DNA of 64,000 bases from NCBI RefSeq assembly GCF_030272615.1, contig NW_026728920.1, positions 357,501 through 421,500 on the forward strand, in the 5' to 3' direction. The notes beneath the pieces are model-generated. The model was not told the origin of the DNA and searched no databases. It saw only the letters and a list, made by a program, of their open reading frames with translations. Position 1 is the stretch's first letter. Each line of letters starts with the position of its first letter. The stretch is from Cryptomeria japonica. Its lineage: Eukaryota > Streptophyta > Pinopsida > Cupressales > Cupressaceae. The position numbers and the translations under genes were made by a program. Shown piece after piece: positions 47,301 through 60,060 of this stretch.

Positions 47301-50221
47301 TCTTCCCAGGCCCGGTTGTTGGGTGCGCTCCCACCCTGGCGCGCGCGAAGTTGGAAGTTGGGTTAATTGCCCGGGCGCGCACCTTCGCCAGGGTGGGCAC
47401 CTTGGTGCGCACACCTTGGCTGGGCTGCGCACCAGGGCGGGCTCAAGATGGCACCAGCATTCCCTTTTTCTCACTATCTTTCAAAACGGAAATTTTAAAA
47501 TCTCGTTTTTTTTTGCCTTTTATGGAAATTAGTGAAGGCATCGCATCAAAGGTGCGCACCTCGCTGCCCACCTTGGTGTGCTCCGAGGTGCCCACCACGG
47601 TGCGCTCCGAGGTGCCCACCACGGTGCGCAACGTCGGTGCGAACCCGGGAGCGCCCCGATGTGTGCTCCAAGGTGCGGCGTGCACGAAGCCGGACCCCGG
47701 TTTGCCCCGGGTGCGCACCTCGCGTGCACCTTGGTGCGCACACCTTGGCTGGGTTGCGCGGCCTGGTGGGCACCATGGTGCGCACCAAGGAGCGCTCCGA
47801 AGTGTGCTCCAAGGTGCGGCGTGCACGAAGTCCTAGCCCGGTTTGCCCCGGGTGCGCACCTTCGCCGCGGTGGGCACCATGGCGTGCACGAAGTCGGAGC
47901 CCGGTTTGCCCCGGGTGCGCACCTCGCGTGCACCTTCGCCGGGGTGGGCACCTCGGCTGGGTTGCGCGCCCTGGTGCGCACCAAGGAGCGCTCCGAAGTG
48001 TGCTCCAAGGTGCGGCGTGCACGAAGTCGGAGCCCGGTTTGCCCCGGGTGCGCACCTTCGCCGCGGTGGGCACCCTGGTGCGCACCATGGCGTGCACGAA
48101 GTCGGAGCCCGGTTTGCCCCGGGTGCGCACCTCGCGTGCACCTTCGGCGGGGTTGCGCGCCCTGGTGCGCACCAAGGAGCGCTCCGAAGTGTGCTCCAAG
48201 GTGCGGCGTGCACGAAGTCGGAGCCCGGTTTGCCCCGGGTGCGCACCTCGCGTGCACCTTCGGCGGGGTTGCGCGCCCTGGTGGGCACCATGGTGCGCAC
48301 CAAGGAGCGCTCCGAAGTGTGCTCCAAGGTGCGGCGTGCACGAAGTCGGAGCCCGGTTTGCCCCGGGTGCGCACCTCGCGTGCACCTTCGCCGCGGTGGG
48401 CACCATGGCGTGCACGAAGTCGGAGCCCGGTTTGCCCCGGGTGCGCACCTCGCGTGCACCTTCGCCGGGGTGGGCACCTCGGCTGGGTTGCGCGCCCTGG
48501 TGCGCACCAAGGAGCGCTCCGAAGTGTGCTCCAAGGTGCGGCGTGCACGAAGTCGGAGCCCGGTTTGCCCCGGGTGCGCACCTCGCGTGCACCTTCGCCG
48601 CGGTGGGCACCATGGCGTGCACGAAGTCGGAGCCCGGTTTGCCCCGGGTGCGCACCCCGCGTGCACCTTCGCCGGGGTGGGCACCTCGGCTGGGTTGCGC
48701 GCCCTGGTGCGCACCAAGGAGCGCTCCGAAGTGTGCTCCAAGGTGCGGCGTGCACGAAGTCGGAGCCCGGTTTGCCCCGGGTGCGCACCTCGCGTGCACC
48801 TTCGCCGCGGTGGGCACCTTGGCTGGGTTGGGCACCATTGAGCGCTCCGAAGTGTGCTCCAAGGTGCGCACCATGGCCCTCCAAGGTGCGCAGCATGGCG
48901 TGCACGAAGTCGGAGCCCGGTTTGCCCCGGGTGCGCACCTCGCGTGCACCTTCGCCAGGGTGGGCACCTCGGTGCGCACACCTTCTCAATGTTTTCTTGC
49001 CTTTTCTGGAAATTGGTGAAGGCAGCGCATCAAAGGTGCGCACCTCGGTGTGCTCCGAGGTGCGAACCCGAGAGCGCTCCGAGGTGCCCACGAAGTCGAA
49101 AGTCGGGTTAATTGCATTGTTTTCCCCGGGTGCGCTCCGAGGTGCGCAACATCGGTGCGCACCAAGGAGGGCTCCGAAGTGTGCTCCAAGGTGCGCACGA
49201 TTCGGAGCTCGGTTTGCCCGGGGTGCGCACACCTTGGCTGGGTTGCGCACCCTTTGTGCGCTCCAAGGTGCGCACGAAGTCGGAGCTCGGTTTGCCCCGG
49301 GTGCGCACCTTCGCCAGGGTGCGCACCTTGATGCGCACGCCTTGGCTGGGCTGCGCACCTTGGTGGGCGCCATGGTGCGCACCTTTCGTGCGCTCCAAGG
49401 TGCGCACGAAGTCGGAGCTCGGTTTGCCCCGGGTGCGCACCTTGGTGGGCGCCATGGTGCACTCCGAGGTGCCCAAGATTGGTGCGCACCAAGGAGCGCT
49501 CCGAAGTGCGCTCCAAGGTGCGCAGGTGCGCGCGAAGTCGAAAGTTGGGTTAATTGTCCGGTTTGCCTCGGGTGCGCACCTTGCGTGCACCTTCGCCAGG
49601 GTGGGCGCCTTGGTGCGCACACCTTGGCTGGGCTGCGCACCCGGGCGCGCACACCTTGGCACCCGCGTTTCCTTCATTTTAAATTTTTTTTTTTTACAAT
49701 CTCTCAAGTGGGAAATTCTATAATCTCAACTTTTTTTGCCTTTTCAGGAAACTTTTGAATGGAGCGCATCATTGGTGCGCTCCGAAGTGTGCTCCAAGGT
49801 GCGCACCTCTGGTGTGCTCCAAAGCTCTCTCCAGCTGCGTGCACCTGCCCCGGCCGCGCACCCGGCCCCGCCCAGCTTCGCTCACCTGTCCCGGGCGTCT
49901 GGTGCGGAACCTTAGAGTAAGAAACATCACCGTGCACCTTGGCCAACGTGCGCGACTCGACCGAGCGCGCACTGGCCGAGGTGCACACCGATTTCACCTG
50001 GGTGCGCGCGCAGCACCTCGGGCGCACCGGGGTGCGCGCACAACGCCCGGGTTGCACCGTGGCCTGTGTGCTCGGGGCGCCTCGGGTGCGCGCTCGGTGT
50101 CGCCCCCGCGCGCGCGGTAGTGCGGGCAGCGCACCCCGGCCCGGCCCGGCCCCGACGAGAACGCAAACGGGCAAAAGGTTTATTCAAATAGCATTGCGAC
50201 GCCCGGCGAAAAACTAAAAAA

Positions 50222-50339
50222 GGGTGCAACACCGGGACTTCCCGGGAGGTCACCCATCCCAGTACTACTCCGGCCCAAGCGCGCTTAACTGCGGAGTTCT
50301 GATGGGATCCGGTGCACTAACGCTGGTATGATCGCACCC
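50222..50339 (-). rRNA. 5S ribosomal RNA, array copy 9
   Basis: Identical to the array consensus over 118 nt, with intact internal control region, -1 C and T6 stop. Confidence 0.98.
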
Positions 50340-53300
50340 GTTATGAGCTTGTCGCAGTGTGTACTTAGCAAACCGCGACCCACGTGCGAATCCACCCCGG
50401 CCACCCACCCCCGTCGAGGTGCACACCCTCCCTCGCGAAGTGCGCCCCGTTCGCCAAGTGTGAGCCCTGCCCGGGTGCGCGCACCTTGCTAGGGCGTCGG
50501 GTGTGCACCCGGCCCGGCCTACGTGCGTGCACCTGGACGGGGCGTCGTGTGCGTGCAGTGTCCCGTCTGCAACGCGGTGCCCACACACCACCTCGGGCGC
50601 AACGACCTGCGCTCACATGTGGGCCGAGTGCACCTTGGTGCATGTTCGGGGCGCCTCGGGTGCACGCTCGATCTTGCCCCGGTGCACCAAGGCGCTCGGT
50701 TTGCCCCGGGTGCGCACTTGGTGCAAGGTGGGCACCCAAAATAGGGATCAAGCACCAAAACACAAGTTTCGGGATGCAAAATGGGACCCAAGGACCACAA
50801 ATGCGTTCCAAGACCCATGATGGGTCCACGAGAACAAAAATGTGTTCCGAGACTTAATAAACAAATATTGGGTTTTAGGAGAAGAAACATGCTCTGATGC
50901 CCAAAACGAGAATCGACCCCGAAAAGGCCACAGGCCAAAAGTGGGATGCGAGACAAAAAAAAATGGGACCCGAGGACCAAAATTGGGTTCCCAGGTCGAA
51001 GACAGGGCAACCGGACAAGAAACGACCTCTAAGGCTCGAAATGAGTCCCGACGACTAAAACTTGACAAGAAGCACCCATCAGGCACCCAACTCGACACCC
51101 ATGGGATGCCGACCCACCCGGGCTTCCACCTAGCACACCTTGGCACCCACCCACCCTCGCACCCAACCTCGCACCCAACTTAGCACCTTTGAACCCACAT
51201 TGGCACTCACCCTGACCCTGGCACCTTGGAACCCACATTGGCACTCACCTTGACCCTGGCACCCACCTTTGCACTCACCTTGGGACCCACCCTGGCTCCC
51301 ACCTCGGCACCCACCCAGACACCCACCTTGGTTCCTTGGCACCCACCTTGGATCCTTGGCACCCACCCCGACACCCACCTTGGCACGCAACTTGGCTACT
51401 TGCCACCCACCTTGGCTCCTTGACGCCCACCCCGACAACCACCCCGTGACCTACCCTGGCTAGGGTTGGTGCACACCCACCCTGGTGCCCACCTTGGCAC
51501 CCACCCCATGACCCACCTTGGCACGCACCTTAGTACCCACCCCGTTACCCACCCTAGGACCCACCCCGTGACCCACCTTGGCCAGGGTGGGTGCCTTGGT
51601 GCGCACAACTTGCCTGGGCTGCACACCAGGGCGGGCTCAAGATGGCACCCGCGTTCCGTTTTTTTCACTATCTTTCAAAACGGAAATTTTAAAATCTCGT
51701 TTTTTTTTTTTTTTTGCCTTTTCTGGAAATTAGTGAAGGCAGCGCATCAAAGGTGCGCAATGCTGGTGCGAACCCGGGAGCGCTCCGATGTGTGCTCCAA
51801 GGTGCGGCGTGCACGAAGTCCGAGCCCGGCTTGCCCCGGGTGCGCACCTCGCGTGCACCTTCGCCGGGGTGAGCACCTTGGCTGGGTTGCGCGCCCTGGT
51901 GCGCACCAAGGAGCGCTCTGAAGTGTGCTCCAAGGTGCGGCGTGCACGAAGTCGGAGCTCGGTTTGCCCCGGGTGTGCACCTCGGGTGCGCACCTCGCGT
52001 GCACCTTCGCTGCGGTGGGCACCTTGGCTGGGTTGCGCGCCTTGGTGGGCACCATGCAGTGCACGAAGTCGGAGCCCGGTTTGCCCCGGGCGCGCACCTC
52101 CGCCAGGGTGGGCACCTTGGTGCGCACAACTTGCCTGGGCTGCGCACCAGGAAGGGCTCAAGATGGCACCCGCGTTCCGTTTTTTTCACTATCTTTCAGA
52201 ACGGAAATTTTAAAATATCGTTTTTTTTTGCCTTTTCTGGAAATTAGTGAAGGCAGCGCATCAAAGGTGCGCAACGCTGGTGCGAACCTGGGAGCGCTCC
52301 GATGTGTGCTCCAAGGTGCGGCGTGCACGAAGTCGGAGCCCGGTTTGCCCCGGGTGCGCCCTGGTGGGCACCATGGTGCGCACCAAGGAGCGCTCCGAAG
52401 TGTGCTCCAAGGTGCGGCCTGCACGAAGTCGGAGCCCGGTTTGCCCCGGGCGTGCACCGCGGGTGGGCACCTTGGTGCGCATGCCTTGCCTGGGCTGCGC
52501 ACCAGGGCGGGCTCAAGATGGCACCCGCGTTCCGTTTTTTTCACTATCTTTCAAAACGGAAATTTTAAAATCTCATTTTTTTTTGCCTTTTCTGGAAATT
52601 AGTGAAGGCAGCGCATCAAAGGTGCGCACCTCGCTGCCCACCACGGTGCGCAACGCCGGTGGGCACCCGGGAGTGCTTCGAAGTGTGCTCCAAGGTGCTG
52701 CGTGCACGTTGTCGGAGCCCGGTTTGCCCCGGGTGCGCACCTCGCGTGCACCTTCGTCGGGGTGGGCACCTTGGCTGGGTTTGCCCCGGCTGCGCTCCGA
52801 AGCGGGGTTATTGGAGCGCCGCCTCTTTTTTTGTCGGAGCGTTTGGTGGGGTTTCTCGCATTGGCTCTTCCCAGGCCCGGTTGCCACCCTGGCGCGCACG
52901 AAGTCGGAAGTAGGGTTAATTGCCCGGGTGCGCACCTTTGCCAGGGTGGGCACCTTACCTGGGCTGTGCACCAGGGCGGGCTCAAGATGGCACCCGCGTT
53001 CCGTTTTTTTCACTATCTTTCAAAACGGAAATTTTAAAATCTCCTCTTTTTTTTGCCTTTTCTGGAAATTAGTGAAGGCAGCGCATCAAAGGTGCGCACC
53101 TCGCTGCCCACCTTGGTGTGCTCTGAGGTGCGCACCCGGGAGCGCTACGAAGTGTGCTCCAAGGTGCGGCGTGCACGTTGTCGGAGCCCGGTTTGCCCCG
53201 GGTGCGCACCTCGCCTGCACCTTGGCCGGGGTGGGCACCCTCGCTGGGTTTGCCCAGGGTGCGCTCCGAAGCGGGGTTACTGGAGCGCCCCCTCTTTTTT

Positions 53301-56255
53301 TGTCAGAGCGTTTGGTGGGGTTTCTCGCATTGGCTCTTCCCAGGCCCGGTTGTTGGGTGCGCTCCCACCCTGGCGCGCGCGAAGTTGGAAGTTGGGTTAA
53401 TTGCCCGGGCGCGCACCTTCGCCAGGGTGGGCACCTTGGTGCGCACACCTTGGCTGGGCTGCGCACCAGGGCGGGCTCAAGATGGCACCAGCATTCCCTT
53501 TTTCTCACTATCTTTCAAAACGGAAATTTTAAAATCTCGTTTTTTTTTGCCTTTTATGGAAATTAGTGAAGGCATCGCATCAAAGGTGCGCACCTCGCTG
53601 CCCACCTTGGTGTGCTCCGAGGTGCCCACCACGGTGCGCTCCGAGGTGCCCACCACGGTGCGCAACGCCGGTGCGAACCCGGGAGCGCCCCGATGTGTGC
53701 TCCAAGGTGCGGCGTGCACGAAGCCGGACCCCGGTTTGCCCCGGGTGCGCACCTCGCGTGCACCTTGGTGCGCACACCTTGGCTGGGTTGCGCGGCCTGG
53801 TGGGCACCATGGTGCGCACCAAGGAGCGCTCCGAAGTGTGCTCCAAGGTGCGGCGTGCACGAAGTCCTAGCCCGGTTTGCCCCGGGTGCGCACCTTCGCC
53901 GCGGTGGGCACCATGGCGTGCACGAAGTCGGAGCCCGGTTTGCCCCGGGTGCGCACCTCGCGTGCACCTTCGCCGGGGTGGGCACCTCGGCTGGGTTGCG
54001 CGCCCTGGTGCGCACCAAGGAGCGCTCCGAAGTGTGCTCCAAGGTGCGGCGTGCACGAAGTCGGAGCCCGGTTTGCCCCGGGTGCGCACCTTCGCCGCGG
54101 TGGGCACCCTGGTGCGCACCATGGCGTGCACGAAGTCGGAGCCCGGTTTGCCCCGGGTGCGCACCTCGCGTGCACCTTCGGCGGGGTTGCGCGCCCTGGT
54201 GCGCACCAAGGAGCGCTCCGAAGTGTGCTCCAAGGTGCGGCGTGCACGAAGTCGGAGCCCGGTTTGCCCCGGGTGCGCACCTCGCGTGCACCTTCGGCGG
54301 GGTTGCGCGCCCTGGTGGGCACCATGGTGCGCACCAAGGAGCGCTCCGAAGTGTGCTCCAAGGTGCGGCGTGCACGAAGTCGGAGCCCGGTTTGCCCCGG
54401 GTGCGCACCTCGCGTGCACCTTCGCCGCGGTGGGCACCATGGCGTGCACGAAGTCGGAGCCCGGTTTGCCCCGGGTGCGCACCTCGCGTGCACCTTCGCC
54501 GGGGTGGGCACCTCGGCTGGGTTGCGCGCCCTGGTGCGCACCAAGGAGCGCTCCGAAGTGTGCTCCAAGGTGCGGCGTGCACGAAGTCGGAGCCCGGTTT
54601 GCCCCGGGTGCGCACCTCGCGTGCACCTTCGCCGCGGTGGGCACCATGGCGTGCACGAAGTCGGAGCCCGGTTTGCCCCGGGTGCGCACCCCGCGTGCAC
54701 CTTCGCCGGGGTGGGCACCTCGGCTGGGTTGCGCGCCCTGGTGCGCACCAAGGAGCGCTCCGAAGTGTGCTCCAAGGTGCGGCGTGCACGAAGTCGGAGC
54801 CCGGTTTGCCCCGGGTGCGCACCTCGCGTGCACCTTCGCCGCGGTGGGCACCTTGGCTGGGTTGGGCACCATTGAGCGCTCCGAAGTGTGCTCCAAGGTG
54901 CGCACCATGGCCCTCCAAGGTGCGCAGCATGGCGTGCACGAAGTCGGAGCCCGGTTTGCCCCGGGTGCGCACCTCGCGTGCACCTTCGCCAGGGTGGGCA
55001 CCTCGGTGCGCACACCTTCTCAATGTTTTCTTGCCTTTTCTGGAAATTGGTGAAGGCAGCGCATCAAAGGTGCGCACCTCGGTGTGCTCCGAGGTGCGAA
55101 CCCGAGAGCGCTCCGAGGTGCCCACGAAGTCGAAAGTCGGGTTAATTGCATTGTTTTCCCCGGGTGCGCTCCGAGGTGCGCAACATCGGTGCGCACCAAG
55201 GAGGGCTCCGAAGTGTGCTCCAAGGTGCGCACGATTCGGAGCTCGGTTTGCCCGGGGTGCGCACACCTTGGCTGGGTTGCGCACCCTTTGTGCGCTCCAA
55301 GGTGCGCACGAAGTCGGAGCTCGGTTTGCCCCGGGTGCGCACCTTCGCCAGGGTGCGCACCTTGATGCGCACGCCTTGGCTGGGCTGCGCACCTTGGTGG
55401 GCGCCATGGTGCGCACCTTTCGTGCGCTCCAAGGTGCGCACGAAGTCGGAGCTCGGTTTGCCCCGGGTGCGCACCTTGGTGGGCGCCATGGTGCACTCCG
55501 AGGTGCCCAAGATTGGTGCGCACCAAGGAGCGCTCCGAAGTGCGCTCCAAGGTGCGCAGGTGCGCGCGAAGTCGAAAGTTGGGTTAATTGTCCGGTTTGC
55601 CTCGGGTGCGCACCTTGCGTGCACCTTCGCCAGGGTGGGCGCCTTGGTGCGCACACCTTGGCTGGGCTGCGCACCCGGGCGCGCACACCTTGGCACCCGC
55701 GTTTCCTTCATTTTAAATTTTTTTTTTTTACAATCTCTCAAGTGGGAAATTCTATAATCTCAACTTTTTTTGCCTTTTCAGGAAACTTTTGAATGGAGCG
55801 CATCATTGGTGCGCTCCGAAGTGTGCTCCAAGGTGCGCACCTCTGGTGTGCTCCAAAGCTCTCTCCAGCTGCGTGCACCTGCCCCGGCCGCGCACCCGGC
55901 CCCGCCCAGCTTCGCTCACCTGTCCCGGGCGTCTGGTGCGGAACCTTAGAGTAAGAAACATCACCGTGCACCTTGGCCAACGTGCGCGACTCGACCGAGC
56001 GCGCACTGGCCGAGGTGCACACCGATTTCACCTGGGTGCGCGCGCAGCACCTCGGGCGCACCGGGGTGCGCGCACAACGCCCGGGTTGCACCGTGGCCTG
56101 TGTGCTCGGGGCGCCTCGGGTGCGCGCTCGGTGTCGCCCCCGCGCGCGCGGTAGTGCGGGCAGCGCACCCCGGCCCGGCCCGGCCCCGACGAGAACGCAA
56201 ACGGGCAAAAGGTTTATTCAAATAGCATTGCGACGCCCGGCGAAAAACTAAAAAA

Positions 56256-56373
56256 GGGTGCAACACCGGGACTTCCCGGGAGGTCACCCATCCCAGTACT
56301 ACTCCGGCCCAAGCGCGCTTAACTGCGGAGTTCTGATGGGATCCGGTGCACTAACGCTGGTATGATCGCACCC
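56256..56373 (-). rRNA. 5S ribosomal RNA, array copy 10 (last copy)
   Basis: Identical to the array consensus, with T6 stop. It is the rightmost 5S gene; its 5' flank keeps the unit sequence for a further ~1255 bp before the array breaks off at 57628. It lies about 2.7 kb from the first Pol I-like promoter and points away from it. Confidence 0.98.
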
Positions 56374-57628
56374 GTTATGAGCTTGTCGCAGTGTGTACTT
56401 AGCAAACCGCGACCCACGTGCGAATCCACCCCGGCCACCCACCCCCGTCGAGGTGCACACCCTCCCTCGCGAAGTGCGCCCCGTTCGCCAAGTGTGAGCC
56501 CTGCCCGGGTGCGCGCACCTTGCTAGGGCGTCGGGTGTGCACCCGGCCCGGCCTACGTGCGTGCACCTGGACGGGGCGTCGTGTGCGTGCAGTGTCCCGT
56601 CTGCAACGCGGTGCCCACACACCACCTCGGGCGCAACGACCTGCGCTCACATGTGGGCCGAGTGCACCTTGGTGCATGTTCGGGGCGCCTCGGGTGCACG
56701 CTCGATCTTGCCCCGGTGCACCAAGGCGCTCGGTTTGCCCCGGGTGCGCACTTGGTGCAAGGTGGGCACCCAAAATAGGGATCAAGCACCAAAACACAAG
56801 TTTCGGGATGCAAAATGGGACCCAAGGACCACAAATGCGTTCCAAGACCCATGATGGGTCCACGAGAACAAAAATGTGTTCCGAGACTTAATAAACAAAT
56901 ATTGGGTTTTAGGAGAAGAAACATGCTCTGATGCCCAAAACGAGAATCGACCCCGAAAAGGCCACAGGCCAAAAGTGGGATGCGAGACAAAAAAAAATGG
57001 GACCCGAGGACCAAAATTGGGTTCCCAGGTCGAAGACAGGGCAACCGGACAAGAAACGACCTCTAAGGCTCGAAATGAGTCCCGACGACTAAAACTTGAC
57101 AAGAAGCACCCATCAGGCACCCAACTCGACACCCATGGGATGCCGACCCACCCGGGCTTCCACCTAGCACACCTTGGCACCCACCCACCCTCGCACCCAA
57201 CCTCGCACCCAACTTAGCACCTTTGAACCCACATTGGCACTCACCCTGACCCTGGCACCTTGGAACCCACATTGGCACTCACCTTGACCCTGGCACCCAC
57301 CTTTGCACTCACCTTGGGACCCACCCTGGCTCCCACCTCGGCACCCACCCAGACACCCACCTTGGTTCCTTGGCACCCACCTTGGATCCTTGGCACCCAC
57401 CCCGACACCCACCTTGGCACGCAACTTGGCTACTTGCCACCCACCTTGGCTCCTTGACGCCCACCCCGACAACCACCCCGTGACCTACCCTGGCTAGGGT
57501 TGGTGCACACCCACCCTGGTGCCCACCTTGGCACCCACCCCATGACCCACCTTGGCACGCACCTTAGTACCCACCCTGTTACCCACCCTAGGACCCACCC
57601 CGTGACCCACCTTGGCCAGGGTGGGTGC

Positions 57629-58845
57629 ACCCACCCTGGTGCCCACCTTGGCACCCACCCATCCTAGCACCCAGCCTGTGACCGGGCTTGGAACCCAACC
57701 TTGCACCCGTCTTGGCCAGTGTGGGTGCGCACCCATCCTGGCACCCACGTTGTGACACACCCTTTAACCCACGCACCCTAGCAGCCACGTTGGCACCCAC
57801 CTTGGAACACAACCTAGCAACTTGGCACCCACCCCGTGACCCACCTTGGCATCCACCATAGCAGTCGCCCACTTGGCACCCACCTTGGAACCCAAGTTGG
57901 CACCCACCTCGGCACCCACCTTGACACTTGTGGACCCACCTTGCCACTCACCCTAGCATCGACCCATCCTAGCACCCACCCTGGCACCTTTGCACCCTAG
58001 CACTCACCCATCCTAGCACCTAACCTGTGACCCACCTTGACACTCACCCTCGCACCCACCTTGGAACCCAACCTAGCACCCACCCACCCTGACACCAACC
58101 CTAGCACCTACCCACCCTTGCACCCACCCTGTGACCCATCTTGGCACCCACCCATCCTACCACTCAACCTATCACCCACCTTCTCACCCACCTTGGCATC
58201 CACCTTAGCACCCACCCACACTGGCACCTTGGCACCCACCTCGGGCAAGGTGGGTGCACACCCACCCTGACACCCAATTTAGAACCAACCGAGCATGTTA
58301 CCCACCTTGGCACCCACATTGCAGCCCACCCTAGTACCCACCCTATGACCCACATTGGCATCCACACCCTAGCACCCAGGCACCTCGACACCCGCCTTGA
58401 CACGCACCCTAGCACTAAACCTGTGACCCACCTTGGAACTCACCCTAGAACCCACCCACCCTGTGAACCACCTTGGCATCCACCTTAGCACCCACCCACC
58501 TTGGCACCCACTCTAGCACTCACCCATCCTAACACCCAACTTGTTACCCACCTTGGCACCCGCCCTCGCGTCCACCTTGAAACCCACCCTAGCACCCACC
58601 CACGCAGGAGCCCACCTTGGCACCCAACCTAACACCCACGCATCCTGGCACCCAACTTGTGACCCACCTTGGAACCCACCCTAGTACCCACCTTTGAACC
58701 CACTATATCACCAACCCACCTTGGCACCCACCCTATGACCCTCTTTGGAATCCACCCTAGCACGCACCCACCCTGGCACCCACCATGGAGCGCACCCTAG
58801 CACCCACCCACCTCGGCACGCACCTCAACACCCACCTTGGTGTGC
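57629..58845. repeat. Extended CACCC minisatellite right of the array
   Basis: About 1.2 kb of degenerate CACCCACCCTAGCACCCAC, CCCACCTTGGCACC and CCTGTGACCCACCTTGG repeats. It is the same class as the minisatellite inside the 5S unit, but longer and more diverged. The plus strand is C-rich throughout. No gene was seen. Confidence 0.9.
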
Positions 58846-59030
58846 GCACTGCGCCAACCTCTCAAAGACCCTATGTGGTGCGCTCCAAAGTGTACACCTT
58901 TGGTGCGCTCCAAGGTGCGCACCTTTGGTGCACACCGAGGTGCACACCAAAGTGTGCACCGAGGTGAGCACCAAAGTGCACTCCAAGGTGCACACCAAGG
59001 CGTGCACCTTTGGTGCGGTCAATGCAAACG
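58846..59030. repeat. GTGCGCACC-type palindromic repeats
   Basis: Short repeats on GGTGCGCTCCAAAGTG, GGTGCACACCAAAGTG and CACCTTTGGTGCG, related to the palindromic decamer GGTGCGCACC of the 5S unit. They link the minisatellite to the promoter repeats. GACCCTATGTGGTGCGC near 58868 resembles the start of pieces found between the later promoter repeats. Confidence 0.8.
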
Positions 59031-59083
59031 AATTCGGAAGTTGGGGTCGATGTCCTAATCGCTGCTGCAGACTACACGTATGA

Positions 59084-59113
59084 GAATCGGACAAATAGCT
59101 TTATATAGGGGAG
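59084..59113 (+). promoter_or_regulatory. Pol I-like promoter block 1
   Basis: TATATAGGGG at 59102-59111, preceded by GAATCGGACAAATAGC. It matches the plant 35S rDNA core promoter TATATA(A/G)GGGG, where transcription starts at or next to the A/G after TATAT. An extra T (GCTTTATATA) sets it apart from the other blocks. Confidence 0.65.
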
Positions 59114-59241
59114 GTGTTGCGTTTGATGGGTCGACTCCCCTGGTTGTGTGCACTGCACCAACTTCAAAGACCCTGTCTTGTTTAAGAAGTCAAAAGTTGG
59201 GGTGGATGTCCTAATCATTGCTGCAGTCTACGCATGTATGA

Positions 59242-59270
59242 GAATCAGACAAATAGCTTATATAGGGGAG
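59242..59270 (+). promoter_or_regulatory. Pol I-like promoter block 2
   Basis: TATATAGGGG at 59259-59268 in the 29-bp conserved block, with AATCAGAC instead of AATCGGAC upstream. Followed by the 220-bp step. Confidence 0.65.
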
Positions 59271-59461
59271 GTGTTGCATTCGGTGGGTTGACTCCCCTGG
59301 TTGTGCGCACTGCGCCAACCTCAAAGACCCCGCATAGCAGAAGAAGTCGGAAGTCGGATTTTGGTGAGCACCAAGGCGTGCACCTTTGGTGCGGTCAACG
59401 CAGACGAATTCAGAAGTTGGGGTGGATGTCCTAATCGTTGTTGCAGGCTACACATGTATGA

Positions 59462-59490
59462 GAATCAGACAAATAGCTTATATAGGGGAG
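59462..59490 (+). promoter_or_regulatory. Pol I-like promoter block 3
   Basis: TATATAGGGG at 59479-59488. The downstream CTCCCC partner of GGGGAG is changed to CTCCCT here. Confidence 0.65.
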
Positions 59491-59618
59491 GTGTTGGGTT
59501 TGATGGGTCAACTCCCTTGGTTGTGCGCATTACGCCAACCTCAAAGACCTTGTTTTCGTTAAGAAGTCAAAAGTTGGGGTCAATGTCCTAATGGCTCCTG
59601 TAGGCTACACATGTATGA

Positions 59619-59647
59619 GAATCGGACAAATAGCTTATATAGGGGAG
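59619..59647 (+). promoter_or_regulatory. Pol I-like promoter block 4
   Basis: TATATAGGGG at 59636-59645, with AATCGGAC upstream, 157 bp from the blocks on either side. Confidence 0.65.
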
Positions 59648-59775
59648 GTGTTGGGTTTGATGGGTCGACTCCCCTGGTTGTGCGCATTACGTCAACCTCA
59701 AAGACCTTGTTTTCGTTAAGAAGTCAAAAGTTGGGGTCGATGTCCTAATTGCTCCTGTAGACTACACATGTATGA

Positions 59776-59804
59776 GAATCAGACAAATAGCTTATATAGG
59801 GGAG
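59776..59804 (+). promoter_or_regulatory. Pol I-like promoter block 5
   Basis: TATATAGGGG at 59793-59802, with AATCAGAC upstream and GACTCCCCTAG downstream. Confidence 0.65.
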
Positions 59805-59932
59805 GTGTTGGGTTTGATGGGTTGACTCCCCTAGTTGTTCGCATTACACCAACCTCAAAGACCTTGTTTTCGTTTAGAAGCCGAAAGTTGGGGTCGATGT
59901 CCTAATTGCTCCTGCAGGCTACGCATGTATGA

Positions 59933-59961
59933 GAATCAGACAAATAGCTTATATAGGGGAG
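59933..59961 (+). promoter_or_regulatory. Pol I-like promoter block 6
   Basis: TATATAGGGG at 59950-59959, the last of the 157-bp set. The next block is 869 bp away, across the 38/52-bp repeat array. Confidence 0.65.
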
Positions 59962-60060
59962 GTGTTGGGTTTGATGGGTCGACTCCCCTGGTTGTGCGCA
60001 TTGCGCCAACCTCAAAGACCCTGCATTGCGGATGAAGTCGAAAGTCAGAGTTTGGTGTGC

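Larger units (their letters stand above)
1..57628. repeat. Tandem array of ~6034-bp 5S rDNA units
   Basis: Head-to-tail near-identical units. Taking the 3' end of each 5S gene as the border, complete units are 1962-7995, 7996-14016 (6021 bp), 14017-20051 (6035 bp), 20052-26085, 26086-32119, 32120-38153, 38154-44187, 44188-50221 and 50222-56255 (6034 bp each unless noted). Partial units are 1-1961 and 56256-57628. The 6021-bp unit lacks 13 bp near 9746; the 6035-bp unit has six instead of five C at 19932-19937. Only about a dozen substitutions were noticed across the array. Identity ends after 57628, inside the minisatellite part of the unit, where the right flank continues as more minisatellite. 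Angiosperm 5S units are usually a few hundred bp, so this spacer is very long. Confidence 0.97.
59031..60060. repeat. 157-bp promoter repeats (six copies)
   Basis: Six repeats, each with one TATATAGGGG block. Spacing between blocks is 157, 220, 157, 157 and 157 bp. The 220-bp step holds an insert of ~63 bp (about 59330-59400) that resembles DNA near 58960-59020. Each repeat reads GAAGTTGGGGTCGATGTCC, a TACACATGTATGAG-like piece, the promoter block, GGGTCGACTCCCC and GCGCCAACCTCAAAGACC. This layout resembles spacer promoters in plant rDNA. Confidence 0.9.

Noticed and set aside
1-57628. Transposon origin of the 6-kb unit
   Set aside because: No terminal repeats, target-site duplication, reverse transcriptase or transposase were seen. 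A 5S-derived element (SINE3-like) would carry only a partial 5S head and an A-rich tail, unlike the complete genes here.
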